Part shown: positions 17,655-26,974 of the stretch, in pieces
How the letters are laid out: the number at the start of each line of letters is the position of its first letter
How positions within the stretch are numbered: the stretch's first letter is position 1
Origin: Candidatus Accumulibacter proximus
Lineage (GTDB): Bacteria; Pseudomonadota; Gammaproteobacteria; Burkholderiales; Rhodocyclaceae
Direction of reading: 5' to 3'
NCBI GenBank assembly: GCA_016709675.1
Contig: JADJMH010000001.1
Location: 372,001 to 436,000 of the forward strand
Length of the DNA: 64,000 nucleotides
Program-made: the position numbers and the translations under genes
Notes under the pieces: generated by a model
What the model saw: only the letters and a program-made list of their open reading frames with translations
What the model was told of the DNA's origin: nothing
Database searches by the model: none

Positions 17655-18448
17655 ATGGATGAACTCGGGTTCGACTTCACCGACGCTCTTGCTTGGTTTC
17701 CACACGAACACGACCACCCCTACGTCCTAGTTCGTATTACCGAGCAGAGCGTCGCTGAGCTTGTGGCAACGATGGGCGTGCCGTTGAGGCGTTGTTACGT
17801 CACCGACGTGGCGCTTGATCAGGCGGTAGCGCAACACGGCGTAACGCGAGATGTGGTTCTGCGTTCCGTGCTACCGGATGCCGGATCTGTTATGTCTGGC
17901 GACTTCGGCGAAATACTCACGTTTTTTACCAAGCAGCCAGAGAACTCCCGGCGACTGCCATCGGCGCGAAAAAGTGGCGTCTTAAACAGGATCGGACCAA
18001 GCCCGCGCCGAAGTCCGATGTGATTCACTTCGTCATGCCGAATCGGCCTCTTCCAAGCGCGGCAGATGTTGTCTTATGTTCCGAGGTCAAGGCTAAGGCA
18101 ACCGCCGGGAGCTCAACGCCTATTGCCGACGCGATCGTCGATTGCAAGAAGGACCGTACCAGTCGTTTGTCCAGCACGTTGGTTTGGCTGCGCGAGCGCG
18201 CAATGACGACTGACCTAGGCGACATCAATATCCCTCTGCTAAATCGGTTCATCGATGCCGTGGACTATCCCCCAGCTTCAAAACGTTTTCGCGCTGTAGC
18301 GGTCATCTGTAATGCCTTGTTGGATGATGAATTGGTGGCGGCACCGGCCATTCCTGATCCTGAGTTCACACTCGTCGTGATTGGCGTGCCAGACTTGCGC
18401 ACCACCTACACGGCAGTGTTCGCCGCAGCCATTAAGTCGGTAGCCTAG
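17655..18448 (+). CDS. hamA: Hachiman HamA (DUF1837 nuclease), frameshifted
   Basis: HamA is the effector nuclease of the Hachiman antiphage complex. The sequence has it in two frames. Codons from ATG 17655 read to GDFGEILTFF; the frame then runs into an unrelated tail and stops at 18023. One base back, from the last T of a T6 run (17922-17927), the other frame continues FYQAARELPATAIGAKKWRL, then DVIHFVMPNR, LCSEVKAKA (the Glu-x-Lys nuclease pair) and stops at 18448. The joined product is about 264 residues, right for HamA. A missing T, a sequencing error, or slippage on TTTTTTA would each explain it. hamB starts two bases after the stop. Third-position A/T is more frequent than in the flanking genes, suggesting transfer. 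A GTG at 17649 is an alternative start. Confidence 0.82.
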
Positions 18449-18450
18449 TC

Positions 18451-21426
18451 GTGCGCGCCTCTTTGCAACGATGGATCAACGATGCCGATACAGCACGGCA
18501 CCTGCGTCATTTCCAGTATGCGCAAGTCCCGATCGAGCTGGCCCACGTCGGCAATCGATTGGACGACTACTACACTTCCCTTGTAGGTGAGCTCTTCAGA
18601 AACCTGTGCACGCCAGATGTTCCTAGCTCAGACTGGGCACAGTTGGGCAACGCATTCCTCCAGTTCTCGATAGAAACGACCGAAGCGCTGTTGCGCAATC
18701 TCGGCATATCGAGAGAGGATTCTGCCCTATTCGCGGCTGCCGCTTTCTACTTTGGCAACTTTCCGGCCTCGGCATGTCTCGCCATGCGCCAATCCACAAG
18801 GCCTGTCGACCCAGCGGGATTACGCGCAGCCTGCTTCGACTTCCTCGCACGGCCACCCGTATTGGAATCCGATTTGGCACGGTCGCTGCAGAGTGCGCTC
18901 AAGGAAGGCGCGGTTGCACAGATTGCGGAGCGACTTGAGCTATCGCGAGTCAGGGCTCGAGTAGCGTTGGATGAAGGTCCCGAGTCTTGGATCGTGGCAA
19001 AGCTGATTAGTCACCTCCTCGATCGCTTCAGCCATACCAACCTGCGAGCGATCCTCCCGCAGGGAGAACAAGTGATCTGGACGCCGCTGGTTCGGTCTTT
19101 GGTGGATCGGCAACCTTCAACGTGGGAGTTCTTCCCTTCCCAGATTCAGGCGATCCAGGGCGGTCTACTGACTAGCGCCGACAGCTACGCGATGCAGATG
19201 CCAACTGGTGCGGGAAAAACCACGCTGTGCGAAACGCTGCTGTATTGGCACTTGTCCGTTCATCCCGACGATGCGGCCATCCTTCTGGTCCCGTTCCGCT
19301 CGTTGGCCTCTGAACTACGCGGCACCTTGGTGCGACGCCTTAACTCCATGGGTTTGCACGCTCGCTGTGCCTACGGCGGAACTGTGCCGACCGGTGATGA
19401 GGTCCACGGGCTGGATCAGATCCGGGCCATGGTGGCGACGCCAGAATCGCTCTCGGGAATTCTAAGTGCTGACCCAATGTTTTCGCGGCGAATCTCTCTG
19501 GTGATCTGCGACGAAGGCCATTTACTGGATAGCGATGGACGCGGCATTGGGCTGGAACTATTGCTGGCCCGCATGATGTCTCGCCTTGAACAACCGCCTC
19601 GGTTCGTGTTCGTATCGGCAATCGTGCCCAACATCGAGGAAATCAATACCTGGCTTGGAGGTGACGACAACACGGTCATTAGAAGCACATATCGACCGGC
19701 AACGGCAGAGTTCGCGCTATTGCAGCCAACAGGTGCCGGCACGAACATGGTCATCAGCTTAAATATGCATCCCCACGAGGCGGTAGAGCGGAGATTCACC
19801 ATCGACGATTTCTTGAATCGCGACAGTTTTCTCTTCCGAAGTCCACAGACCGGACGTGTAAACACCTACGGGTTTTCGTCCATCAAGACCCAGGCTGTTG
19901 CAGCTGCGAGGAAGGTGCTCCCCATGGGCACGGCTGCCATCTTCGCTGCCAACAAACGCGGCAATCAAGGTGCGGTTGGTCTAGCTGAGGAACTTGTCGA
20001 TCAATTATCCCGGCCCTTAACGCTTCCTGAGCCACTTGCCTATGCTCGACAAGACAACCTGCAGCGTTGCTTGGCTTACTTGGAAGGTGAATACGGTGCT
20101 GCTTGGATTGGCACGCAATCGGTTCGCCACGGCGTAGTCCTCCACCACGGCGACATTCCCCAGGAAACTCGGGAGGTGCTGGAAGGGCTTGTCAGAGACG
20201 GAGACGTTCGCTTGGTCATCTGCACGAGCACGCTCGCCGAAGGTATCAACCTCCCCATTCGAAGCCTAATCCTTTATTCCGTTGAACGCCGCAGCAGGGC
20301 CGGTCAGGCGGAAGCCATGCTCGCGCGCGACATTAAGAACCTAGTCGGTCGCGCCGGGCGTGCAGGAGCCAACACCAAGGGACTCGTCATATGTGCCAAC
20401 CCTGGTCAATGGCATCTCGTGCAGCCGGTGGCCACAGAAGGCGCTGGAGAGCCAGTGCGCGGCTCCCTACGGAATCTGATTAGCCGTCTGAGCGGCTTTC
20501 TCGCTCAACGCGGAATCGCACTCAGCAACGATTTGTTGGAGCAAAACACCATCATTCACCCAGTGATCGATGGCATCGATTCAACGCTCATCGAACTAAT
20601 ATCCGACGAATTTGGTGAGGAGGTTTTCGTTGCCCATGCACGGCAGCTAGCCGAACAAACCTTCGCCGCCCGGCAGTTACAGCCAGCACAGGCCGATCTA
20701 TTGCGGAGCGTTTTTGAATTACGGGCACGTCGCCTCATTGCGCTAAGGCAAACCGGACAGCTAACCTGGGTACGCCAAACGGGTGCAAGGGTACGGCTTC
20801 TTGAGTCTGTGGAGCAAAACTTGCTGCCGTCACGAGAGCGCTGGCAGGACCCAATTGATCCCCTTGACGATGGATTGCGCACGGCAATTTTGGAGTGGGC
20901 ATGGATCCACCGCGAGCTCTTGGAAGGTATTGTGCAGACCTTTCGCCCAAACGGAGATGATCCTGAATTGGCGAAGGCCGCCTTCTTCGAGATGGTACGG
21001 CGCTGGATGGCAGGAACCTCCTTTGTGGACATGGCTCAGCAGTTGCAGCTGGAGATGGATGATCTGCTTGCGATTCACACCCGAGTTATAACGTTCGGGC
21101 TTCAAACCTTGGTCGAACAGGGTATTAGTCTTCTCACGCGTCGCCTGCAGGCCGACGGGATCGAGATCGCATCTGGCGTCACCAGTTTTGCCGATCACCT
21201 TCGCTTTGGGGTGCCCAACGTGGCAGGGTGCACGCTAGCATCGGCCGGAGTTCGTCATCGCAAGGCCTATGTCGCGTTGGGCACTGCTATCCAAGAGCAA
21301 GGCCTCTTTCCTGATCCAGCCACGATCAAGAACCAGGCATTGGAAACATTGCGCCAGAATGCGGGCGCGTGGAGCGAGCATCTGGGGGAACTGGTCTACG
21401 GCAACACCCTGAAGGATCTCTCATAG
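18451..21426 (+). CDS. hamB: Hachiman HamB superfamily 2 helicase
   Basis: 991-residue helicase partner of HamA, thought to sense DNA damage or phage DNA and release the nuclease. Walker A is MPTGAGKTT (K256), the Walker B/DExH box is VICDEGHLLD (near residue 354), motif III FVFVSAIVPN, motif IV/V region VLHHGDIPQ, CTSTLAEGINLP and motif VI NLVGRAGRAG (near residue 633). A long C-terminal region follows, typical for HamB. GTG 18451 starts two bases after the hamA stop, so translation is coupled. No frame defects were seen. Codon use is less GC-biased than in neighbouring core genes. Together with hamA it forms a two-gene cassette between two direct 156-bp repeats. Confidence 0.9.
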   Translation: MRASLQRWINDADTARHLRHFQYAQVPIELAHVGNRLDDYYTSLVGELFRNLCTPDVPSSDWAQLGNAFLQFSIETTEALLRNLGISREDSALFAAAAFYFGNFPASACLAMRQSTRPVDPAGLRAACFDFLARPPVLESDLARSLQSALKEGAVAQIAERLELSRVRARVALDEGPESWIVAKLISHLLDRFSHTNLRAILPQGEQVIWTPLVRSLVDRQPSTWEFFPSQIQAIQGGLLTSADSYAMQMPTGAGKTTLCETLLYWHLSVHPDDAAILLVPFRSLASELRGTLVRRLNSMGLHARCAYGGTVPTGDEVHGLDQIRAMVATPESLSGILSADPMFSRRISLVICDEGHLLDSDGRGIGLELLLARMMSRLEQPPRFVFVSAIVPNIEEINTWLGGDDNTVIRSTYRPATAEFALLQPTGAGTNMVISLNMHPHEAVERRFTIDDFLNRDSFLFRSPQTGRVNTYGFSSIKTQAVAAARKVLPMGTAAIFAANKRGNQGAVGLAEELVDQLSRPLTLPEPLAYARQDNLQRCLAYLEGEYGAAWIGTQSVRHGVVLHHGDIPQETREVLEGLVRDGDVRLVICTSTLAEGINLPIRSLILYSVERRSRAGQAEAMLARDIKNLVGRAGRAGANTKGLVICANPGQWHLVQPVATEGAGEPVRGSLRNLISRLSGFLAQRGIALSNDLLEQNTIIHPVIDGIDSTLIELISDEFGEEVFVAHARQLAEQTFAARQLQPAQADLLRSVFELRARRLIALRQTGQLTWVRQTGARVRLLESVEQNLLPSRERWQDPIDPLDDGLRTAILEWAWIHRELLEGIVQTFRPNGDDPELAKAAFFEMVRRWMAGTSFVDMAQQLQLEMDDLLAIHTRVITFGLQTLVEQGISLLTRRLQADGIEIASGVTSFADHLRFGVPNVAGCTLASAGVRHRKAYVALGTAIQEQGLFPDPATIKNQALETLRQNAGAWSEHLGELVYGNTLKDLS

Positions 21427-21669
21427 ACCGGCTGTCGTGCTTACTTCCTTGCTTCCGACCCACTCTGCGTCGGGAGGTGACTTTGTCGAGTCGGGAAGCT
21501 GGGATTTATTGCAGAACGAGAGGCCGGTAATCGATACAATGCTGTCGGCTACAGGTGAGCGCGCGAACGGCGGGATTGGCCGAGGTGCTGACAGGGTCAG
21601 TTTTCATCGAACGGCGGCTTGAAGATCAGTAAGCTGCCAGAGGACTTGAAAACGTCATCAGTCTCTTCT
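21427..21669. other. Spacer between hamB and the second 156-bp element
   Basis: About 240 bases with no supported gene. Short frames are present but none has recognisable content. It is the 3' flank of hamB; no T-tailed hairpin was found for hamB. Confidence 0.45.
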
Positions 21670-21825
21670 GGGTCGGTTGCCGACAGCAAACCACGAAAGC
21701 TCAGCGGCCGCTTGTGGTCATGGAGCGGCCAGATCGATGGGAAACCGCCGAGGCCGAGCATCAACGGCCGGATCAGACTGGAAGCAGTCGCTCACATTTT
21801 TTAGGCCACCGGCTGCCACCGACCC
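21670..21825 (+). mobile_element. MITE-like element, module A, copy 3
   Basis: 156 bp, same length and orientation as 17033-17188, with ends GGGTCGGTTGC and GCCACCGACCC (one mismatch in the 11-bp inverted repeat). It separates hamB from the convergent zorD gene. The bases from 21826 to 21948 show no further gene. No module B follows this copy. Confidence 0.78.
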
Positions 21826-21948
21826 ACATCTGCCGTTTACCACTCCGGGGCCTCCGCCGGCAGGTAACGGGGTCGAGAAGTCGTTCCGTGAATCACCCAG
21901 CGATAGCGCCTCGGCCGGAGCGCTCGTTCTGGGCGGCGATGCGAATCG

Positions 21949-24807
21949 TCACCTATCGGCCATGACTTTCCGGGGCGATTCAACGCGAGCGTAGGTTCCA
22001 TCCAGCAACTGCTGATAGTCTTCCTTAGTGAAGGCAGGGGCCGCCAAGAGATTCTGCGCCAACTTGCGCTTGCGCTCCATCAGCAACTGCAGCTGGACAT
22101 CGAAACTGTATTCCTCGGCCTCGGGCAACACCGCAAGAGGGTAATAGATGTGCACAGGGCGAGTCTGGCCGATTCGATACACACGATCCGAGCACTGATC
22201 CTCAACCGCTGGATTCCACCAGCGCGACAAATGAATGACGTGGTTGGCTGCGGTCAGGGTAATGCCAACCCCGCCGGCCTTCGGCGAGAGAAGCATGACG
22301 TCGAATCCCCTTTCGCGCTGAAAGGCATCGACCCTCGTCTGCCGCGCCTCGGTGCCGACTTCACCGTTGATCACCATGGGAAGCTTGGCCAAACCATAGC
22401 GGCGCTTGAGCAGCATTGGGAGCTGGTTCGCTTCCTGCAGGTCAAGGGACTCAAGGAATACCAACGCCTTTTCGTTCCGTTCCACAACCTTGTCCAGCAC
22501 CTGCATCGCGGCGCACATACGCGCCGATTGCCCGATGTCGAGATCCTGCCCACTGCCCGAGTCGCTTTCAGCCAGCATCGGATGAAGGGAAATTCTTCGT
22601 AGGGCGTGAATCATCCCGAGCGTTCCTTGCGGCCCCGCAAGTTCGCGGGTGGCGAGTGCGCGCTGATAGGCCTCAAGCTGCCGCGCGGGCATCGGGACTC
22701 GAATTACGTGCTCGTGCTTTGCGGGCAATCCATCAAGCTTGTCCGTTTTCAAACGCCTCAGCAGAAGCTTCGGGCGCTCCTCGCTGCTGCCCTGTTCATC
22801 CTGCCAAACCATGTGACGCAGGGTCTGGACATCGGAATCTGGCGATTCGTACCGTGCGCTAAAGTCCTTGAGATCCAACAACGCGCCCGGCTGAACAGCA
22901 TCGGCAATGCACCACAGATCCGCCAGGCGGTTCTCGACCGGAGTGCCGGTCATCGCCACAGTAAATTCGGTATTGAGACCTTTGACGGCATGGGTCATGC
23001 GCGCCTTGGGAGATTTGATCTTCTGAGCTTCATCGAGAATGACCGCGGCGAAGGGGATGGCGCCGAAACTCAACTGATAGTCGGAAACTGCCTCGTAGTT
23101 CGCCAGGACAACGTCTCCGCCGACCAATCGAGCCGTATCGAGCCCCGCCGTCCCATCCAGGTGTCGCCCTCGTCGCAACGCCTTCAGATGTTCGCCATAC
23201 GCCCGGACAATGGTGCCAAGCCCCGGAGTCAGCAAATGAACGTCGATTTCCTGTTCCCAGTTCCGCAGCAGCCCGACCGGAGCGACGATCAATAAGGGCC
23301 TTCGTTCAACAGCACCGTCCTCGATCATCTCGCGAAGCCAAGCGCAGAACGCCAACGCCTGATAGGTCTTCCCGAGTCCCATGTCGTCGCACAGCATCGC
23401 GCCCCGGCTGCCTTCAACCCAATGACGCTGAAGCCATTCAATGCCGGCGCATTGATGAGGCTTGGGGGAAGTCTTCAAGCCACCAGGCAGACCCGGCCTC
23501 CCAAACCGGCCCGCGGTCGTCGACCGTGTGAAGGACGCGTCCTCGAAGTTGGTCTCGATGATCAGGACGTTCTTGACCGGCAGCGGGTGGGTATTACCGT
23601 CGGTTCTGCTTCCATCGTACCGACGCACGGCATCGTGCAACCGCTCCAATGCGTTCAGATTCGCAGCTGTCGCGGGAACCTCGACGCCGCCAATCGATGC
23701 GGTCTGTTGCCCCGCGGCAAGCGCATCCCGCATGTCGTTGAGACCGCTTTCGAGGGCCGCACGCTCCAACGGCACGTCAACGCCGTTCAAGCGTATTCCA
23801 GACGACACCGGCGCACTCCAGTCCTGCGAGGGAATTTTGATCCACGGTAGCGCAGGCTCGGACCACGCCCCCAGATCCAGAACTCTGTCTGCGTAGCGCT
23901 CGGTTTCAATGAAGACAGTCGGCGCAGACTCATCCAACCCCATGAGCTCGCGTATCACCGCCTCCGGATGCATCGCTGCGCGCTTGCGCTGCTCCGCGGG
24001 AGCCTGGCGGAGTTTCCTCACCGTGGCCAATGTCTTTTGCAGCGCTTCGTCGGCCACGACGTACAGGCCTTGGCTGAGAGGAAACGCCGACGCGCCCTCG
24101 CGCAGTTGATCGAGTCGCTTGGCGAACAACGGCTCATCAACTTCGGGGAGCGCTCGGACGTGCTCGAGCTTATCGCCCTCATCTGCAGCACGCGTGGTAA
24201 GCAGTACAGGGTCAAGTTGCATCTCACCCCGTTCGTCGGTCACCAGCGAAAAAGTAAGCCCACTAGCCGACACCACCCGGAACGACCGGAGAAAGGAATC
24301 CGAAATCGCTTCCACTCGGGTTTCACCGAGCGTCTCACGAATGCGTGCCCAGCAACGAAACTGATCGTCGAGCGCCGCATCCGGAATCGCCGAAAACTCG
24401 TCGACCAGGCGGAGAGCATGAAAAATCGGCGCCGGAATTCTGTAGGTCTTGCCGCCCGAGGCAAGCCAAGGGCCATCGCGCGTTACATCTCTTGCCGCAA
24501 TTGCCTTGCCGGGCTGCAGCCAGCGCACGGCAATTGCCGCCCCCGGTTTGCCCATGGCACCGGAAAGCCGCACATCAAACGGAAACGGGGCATTGGGCGG
24601 TAACCCCAGGTCGACGGCCACCGCTTCTGGCCAGGCGACCAGCTGCTCGGCTGGAACAACGAGAGAGTCAGGCCCCACATGCTCCGGAAACTCCTCGGCA
24701 AACGCACTGATCGCAGCTGCGGTATGAATCGGCTGGTTTGCCAGCCATTCATCAAGTCCGTTCTCTAGGGTCCAGGCGGCACCGGCACGAGTAAGTTCAA
24801 CCTTCAT
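21949..24807 (-). CDS. zorD: Zorya ZorD SNF2-type helicase/nuclease
   Basis: Cytosolic effector of type I Zorya defence. 952 residues. The N-terminal half is family-specific; the SNF2 ATPase follows with motif I DDMGLGKTYQALAF (near residue 475), motif II ILDEAQKIKS (near residue 592), TGTPVENRL, and the helicase C lobe LLSPKAGGVGITLTAANHV and DRVYRIGQTRPV. ATG 24807 overlaps the zorC stop (ATGA), and it is the last gene of the operon zorA-zorB-zorC-zorD. All core ATPase motifs are intact. Established work places ZorD downstream of the ZorAB motor, degrading or blocking invading DNA; that role here is by homology and gene order. Confidence 0.92.
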   Translation of the reverse strand: MKVELTRAGAAWTLENGLDEWLANQPIHTAAAISAFAEEFPEHVGPDSLVVPAEQLVAWPEAVAVDLGLPPNAPFPFDVRLSGAMGKPGAAIAVRWLQPGKAIAARDVTRDGPWLASGGKTYRIPAPIFHALRLVDEFSAIPDAALDDQFRCWARIRETLGETRVEAISDSFLRSFRVVSASGLTFSLVTDERGEMQLDPVLLTTRAADEGDKLEHVRALPEVDEPLFAKRLDQLREGASAFPLSQGLYVVADEALQKTLATVRKLRQAPAEQRKRAAMHPEAVIRELMGLDESAPTVFIETERYADRVLDLGAWSEPALPWIKIPSQDWSAPVSSGIRLNGVDVPLERAALESGLNDMRDALAAGQQTASIGGVEVPATAANLNALERLHDAVRRYDGSRTDGNTHPLPVKNVLIIETNFEDASFTRSTTAGRFGRPGLPGGLKTSPKPHQCAGIEWLQRHWVEGSRGAMLCDDMGLGKTYQALAFCAWLREMIEDGAVERRPLLIVAPVGLLRNWEQEIDVHLLTPGLGTIVRAYGEHLKALRRGRHLDGTAGLDTARLVGGDVVLANYEAVSDYQLSFGAIPFAAVILDEAQKIKSPKARMTHAVKGLNTEFTVAMTGTPVENRLADLWCIADAVQPGALLDLKDFSARYESPDSDVQTLRHMVWQDEQGSSEERPKLLLRRLKTDKLDGLPAKHEHVIRVPMPARQLEAYQRALATRELAGPQGTLGMIHALRRISLHPMLAESDSGSGQDLDIGQSARMCAAMQVLDKVVERNEKALVFLESLDLQEANQLPMLLKRRYGLAKLPMVINGEVGTEARQTRVDAFQRERGFDVMLLSPKAGGVGITLTAANHVIHLSRWWNPAVEDQCSDRVYRIGQTRPVHIYYPLAVLPEAEEYSFDVQLQLLMERKRKLAQNLLAAPAFTKEDYQQLLDGTYARVESPRKVMADR

Positions 24808-26192
24808 AGAATGTCTCGGTCACCGAGATACAAGCGGGTAAAACTACGGATGAAATCGCGCGCCTTTCGTTGCCATGAACCGGACTCGGAGTGGACATGG
24901 CGAAGCTCGGGGTTTTTGTTCTGGCCAAAGTGGAAGTCCAACGAGGTGTGCATTCTCAAGTCATGCGCGTGGTACCGGGCGCGATAGAACGTTGGTGCCC
25001 CGGTGCTCCCCTCGCGGTAGGCCCGCAAACTGCCGTTATGACTCCATTCGGTAAAGATCAGATCACCGATCCGCAGCAGCAGCACCGACTGATTCGAGGC
25101 AGTTCCGCCATCGAGTACCCCGTACCGCATGGCAAGATCGCTCGACACGTCCCCGATCACCTTCTTGGCATCGGGGCCAAGAACGAGCCAAGCATCCTCC
25201 ACATACCCCGCGTCATAGTAGGCCATCCAAAACTTCTGCCGGTAGCGCCAAATATCGTCGGCCGTGCGTTCGAGGATGCGCATGAAGCTGCGCAGGGAAT
25301 CTCCTGCCAGCCAACGCATCAGCACGCTTACCGCGTCCTCAGCTACGCCATGCCACTGATAACTGGCATGCGAAGTCACCCGAGGATCCCCGTACTGTGA
25401 AACGAAAAGCCGCGCCAGCGTGGAACGGTGGAGATCCGGAGGCATCCCTCGACGCCACGGTCTAAGCAGGGCCTCCGCAAACCTCACCCGCTGCGCTGTC
25501 TTGACCACTCGTGCGGGCATCCTGTGCTGCTCCAGCTCCAGCAAACGAGAAACCACCGCCCACTCACGCAGCCGCTCGGGGTTCACTTGGAGTGCCGAGG
25601 CGAACACCTCCCCGCCAAGAGCGCTGCCGAAGAAACCGTCCCAAAGAAGAAGCTCTTGCATCGTTTCACTCAGCCCCTTGGCTCCGAGCAAGAACTCCTG
25701 GGCGAGACGGTTCGGAGCCTGCTTCGGATCGAAGAACGACCTGCTCCGTTGCAAGTGCTGCAATCGTTCCGCGAGTGCCCCTCCCGCCGCGTCGATCACG
25801 ATGCAGAGCTTCGATGCGAAGTCCAGGAACTTCGCATCGCCTGAATCAAAGGCTTCACAGTAGGTATACAGCAGCGGAAGTAACCAGCGGCGCGCTCGAC
25901 GGCCTCCGCCCGCAAAGGCTTCCGGCAGCACTTCGGTCCAATACTGTTTCAGCAACTGGGGGTGCACATCGGGCAGGGGCGGTTCGCCTTTGACCCAATA
26001 GGCAAAGGGCAGTTTCCGCAGTTCGACTCTTGATAGCCCTCGGTATTGCTCATGCCGTGCACGTTCGAACGTCACGCGCAGGCGCTTTCCGATCTCTTCC
26101 ATCGGAGGCGGCGGCGTCACCGAGACGCCTCCCATGTCGCGAGCGACTTTTTCAAGGGAGGGAAAGGTCTTAGGCAGAGTCGCAAACAACAC
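24804..26192 (-). CDS. zorC: Zorya ZorC (EH_Signature domain protein)
   Basis: 462-residue cytosolic protein of type I/II Zorya systems. The C-terminal EH_Signature domain is recognisable by FTEWSHNGSLRAYREG (the E...H pair) and following strands. The N-terminal three quarters are alpha-helical by appearance with no other known domain. It starts with GTG two bases after the zorB stop, and its stop overlaps the zorD ATG, so the operon is tightly coupled. ZorC is reported to bind DNA and act with ZorD; its presence with ZorD and no ZorE defines type I. Length is close to family members. Confidence 0.88.
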   Translation of the reverse strand: MLFATLPKTFPSLEKVARDMGGVSVTPPPPMEEIGKRLRVTFERARHEQYRGLSRVELRKLPFAYWVKGEPPLPDVHPQLLKQYWTEVLPEAFAGGGRRARRWLLPLLYTYCEAFDSGDAKFLDFASKLCIVIDAAGGALAERLQHLQRSRSFFDPKQAPNRLAQEFLLGAKGLSETMQELLLWDGFFGSALGGEVFASALQVNPERLREWAVVSRLLELEQHRMPARVVKTAQRVRFAEALLRPWRRGMPPDLHRSTLARLFVSQYGDPRVTSHASYQWHGVAEDAVSVLMRWLAGDSLRSFMRILERTADDIWRYRQKFWMAYYDAGYVEDAWLVLGPDAKKVIGDVSSDLAMRYGVLDGGTASNQSVLLLRIGDLIFTEWSHNGSLRAYREGSTGAPTFYRARYHAHDLRMHTSLDFHFGQNKNPELRHVHSESGSWQRKARDFIRSFTRLYLGDRDIL

Positions 26193-26194
26193 GA

Positions 26195-26971
26195 TCAGCG
26201 CACCACTTGTTCTTCGAGCGCCATCAATTCGCCGAGCACCTCACCGATCGGGCGATACGTCAGCACAATCCGAAGATCGACGCGACGATTTCGCCCGGCA
26301 GAAGGATCGGTCCCTCTGAGGGGGCGCGTGTCCGCATAGGCGCTGTAGGAAAACAACGGCTGCCCGGCTTTGTTCCGGTAAGCGTCGAGCGCACTTCCCA
26401 CGACAAGGGCCGCCTGCACGGCGCGTGCCCTGTCGAGAGACAGATTGATATTGTCGTAGCCGTTCCGTCTCAACGGACGACTGTCGGTGTGTCCCTCGAT
26501 AAAAATCGTCTCGATTTGATGCCCCCCGCGGTTATCGGGGCAGTTGCGGCTATGGGCCAATTCACTGGCCACAAAACACGGCAACACGCCGGTGAGTCCC
26601 TGAGACGCAAGCGCCAATGCCCCCCTCCCCTGTGGCGTCAATTCCGCGCTCCCCAGAGCAAACAGCACATCCTCGGGCAGTGAAATCACGCCACTTTCGG
26701 GATCCACGCGGATTCCAGGCAGCGCTGCTTCAATACCCTTCCCGATGGCCGTGGTCACGATCCCTCGGGGATCCCCTGCGCGGAGAATCGCGGCGCGCTG
26801 ATCTTCCACCACCTGTTGTTGCCGACGCTGCTCAAGCGCAAGAACGACCACCAAGATGATGAACACGAATAGCAGCCCGATCATCAGATCGGACGCAGAC
26901 GCTAGGTATCCGCCGTCAGACTCAGTCTGCGTTTCGCCCGCGGACGCCCCGTTCCCATGAAAATTCCACAT
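26195..26971 (-). CDS. zorB: Zorya ZorB (MotB/OmpA-like stator subunit)
   Basis: 258-residue inner-membrane protein. The single transmembrane helix SDLMIGLLFVFIILVVVLAL carries the conserved aspartate for ion conduction at its start, and an OmpA/MotB-type peptidoglycan-binding domain follows (IEGHTDSRPLRRNGYDN, LSLDRARAVQAAL, RNRRVDLRIVL). It should form a MotAB-like ion-driven complex with ZorA in the envelope that signals phage attack to ZorC and ZorD. ATG 26971 lies three bases after the zorA stop. Ion pathway and cell-wall anchor motifs appear intact. Confidence 0.92.
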   Translation of the reverse strand: MWNFHGNGASAGETQTESDGGYLASASDLMIGLLFVFIILVVVLALEQRRQQQVVEDQRAAILRAGDPRGIVTTAIGKGIEAALPGIRVDPESGVISLPEDVLFALGSAELTPQGRGALALASQGLTGVLPCFVASELAHSRNCPDNRGGHQIETIFIEGHTDSRPLRRNGYDNINLSLDRARAVQAALVVGSALDAYRNKAGQPLFSYSAYADTRPLRGTDPSAGRNRRVDLRIVLTYRPIGEVLGELMALEEQVVR

Positions 26972-26974
26972 CGC

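Noticed and set aside
18020..18448. Separate small gene downstream of a short hypothetical gene
   Set aside because: Its content continues the HamA domain from the upstream frame, and homologous sequence extends before its ATG, so it is better read as the second half of a frameshifted hamA.
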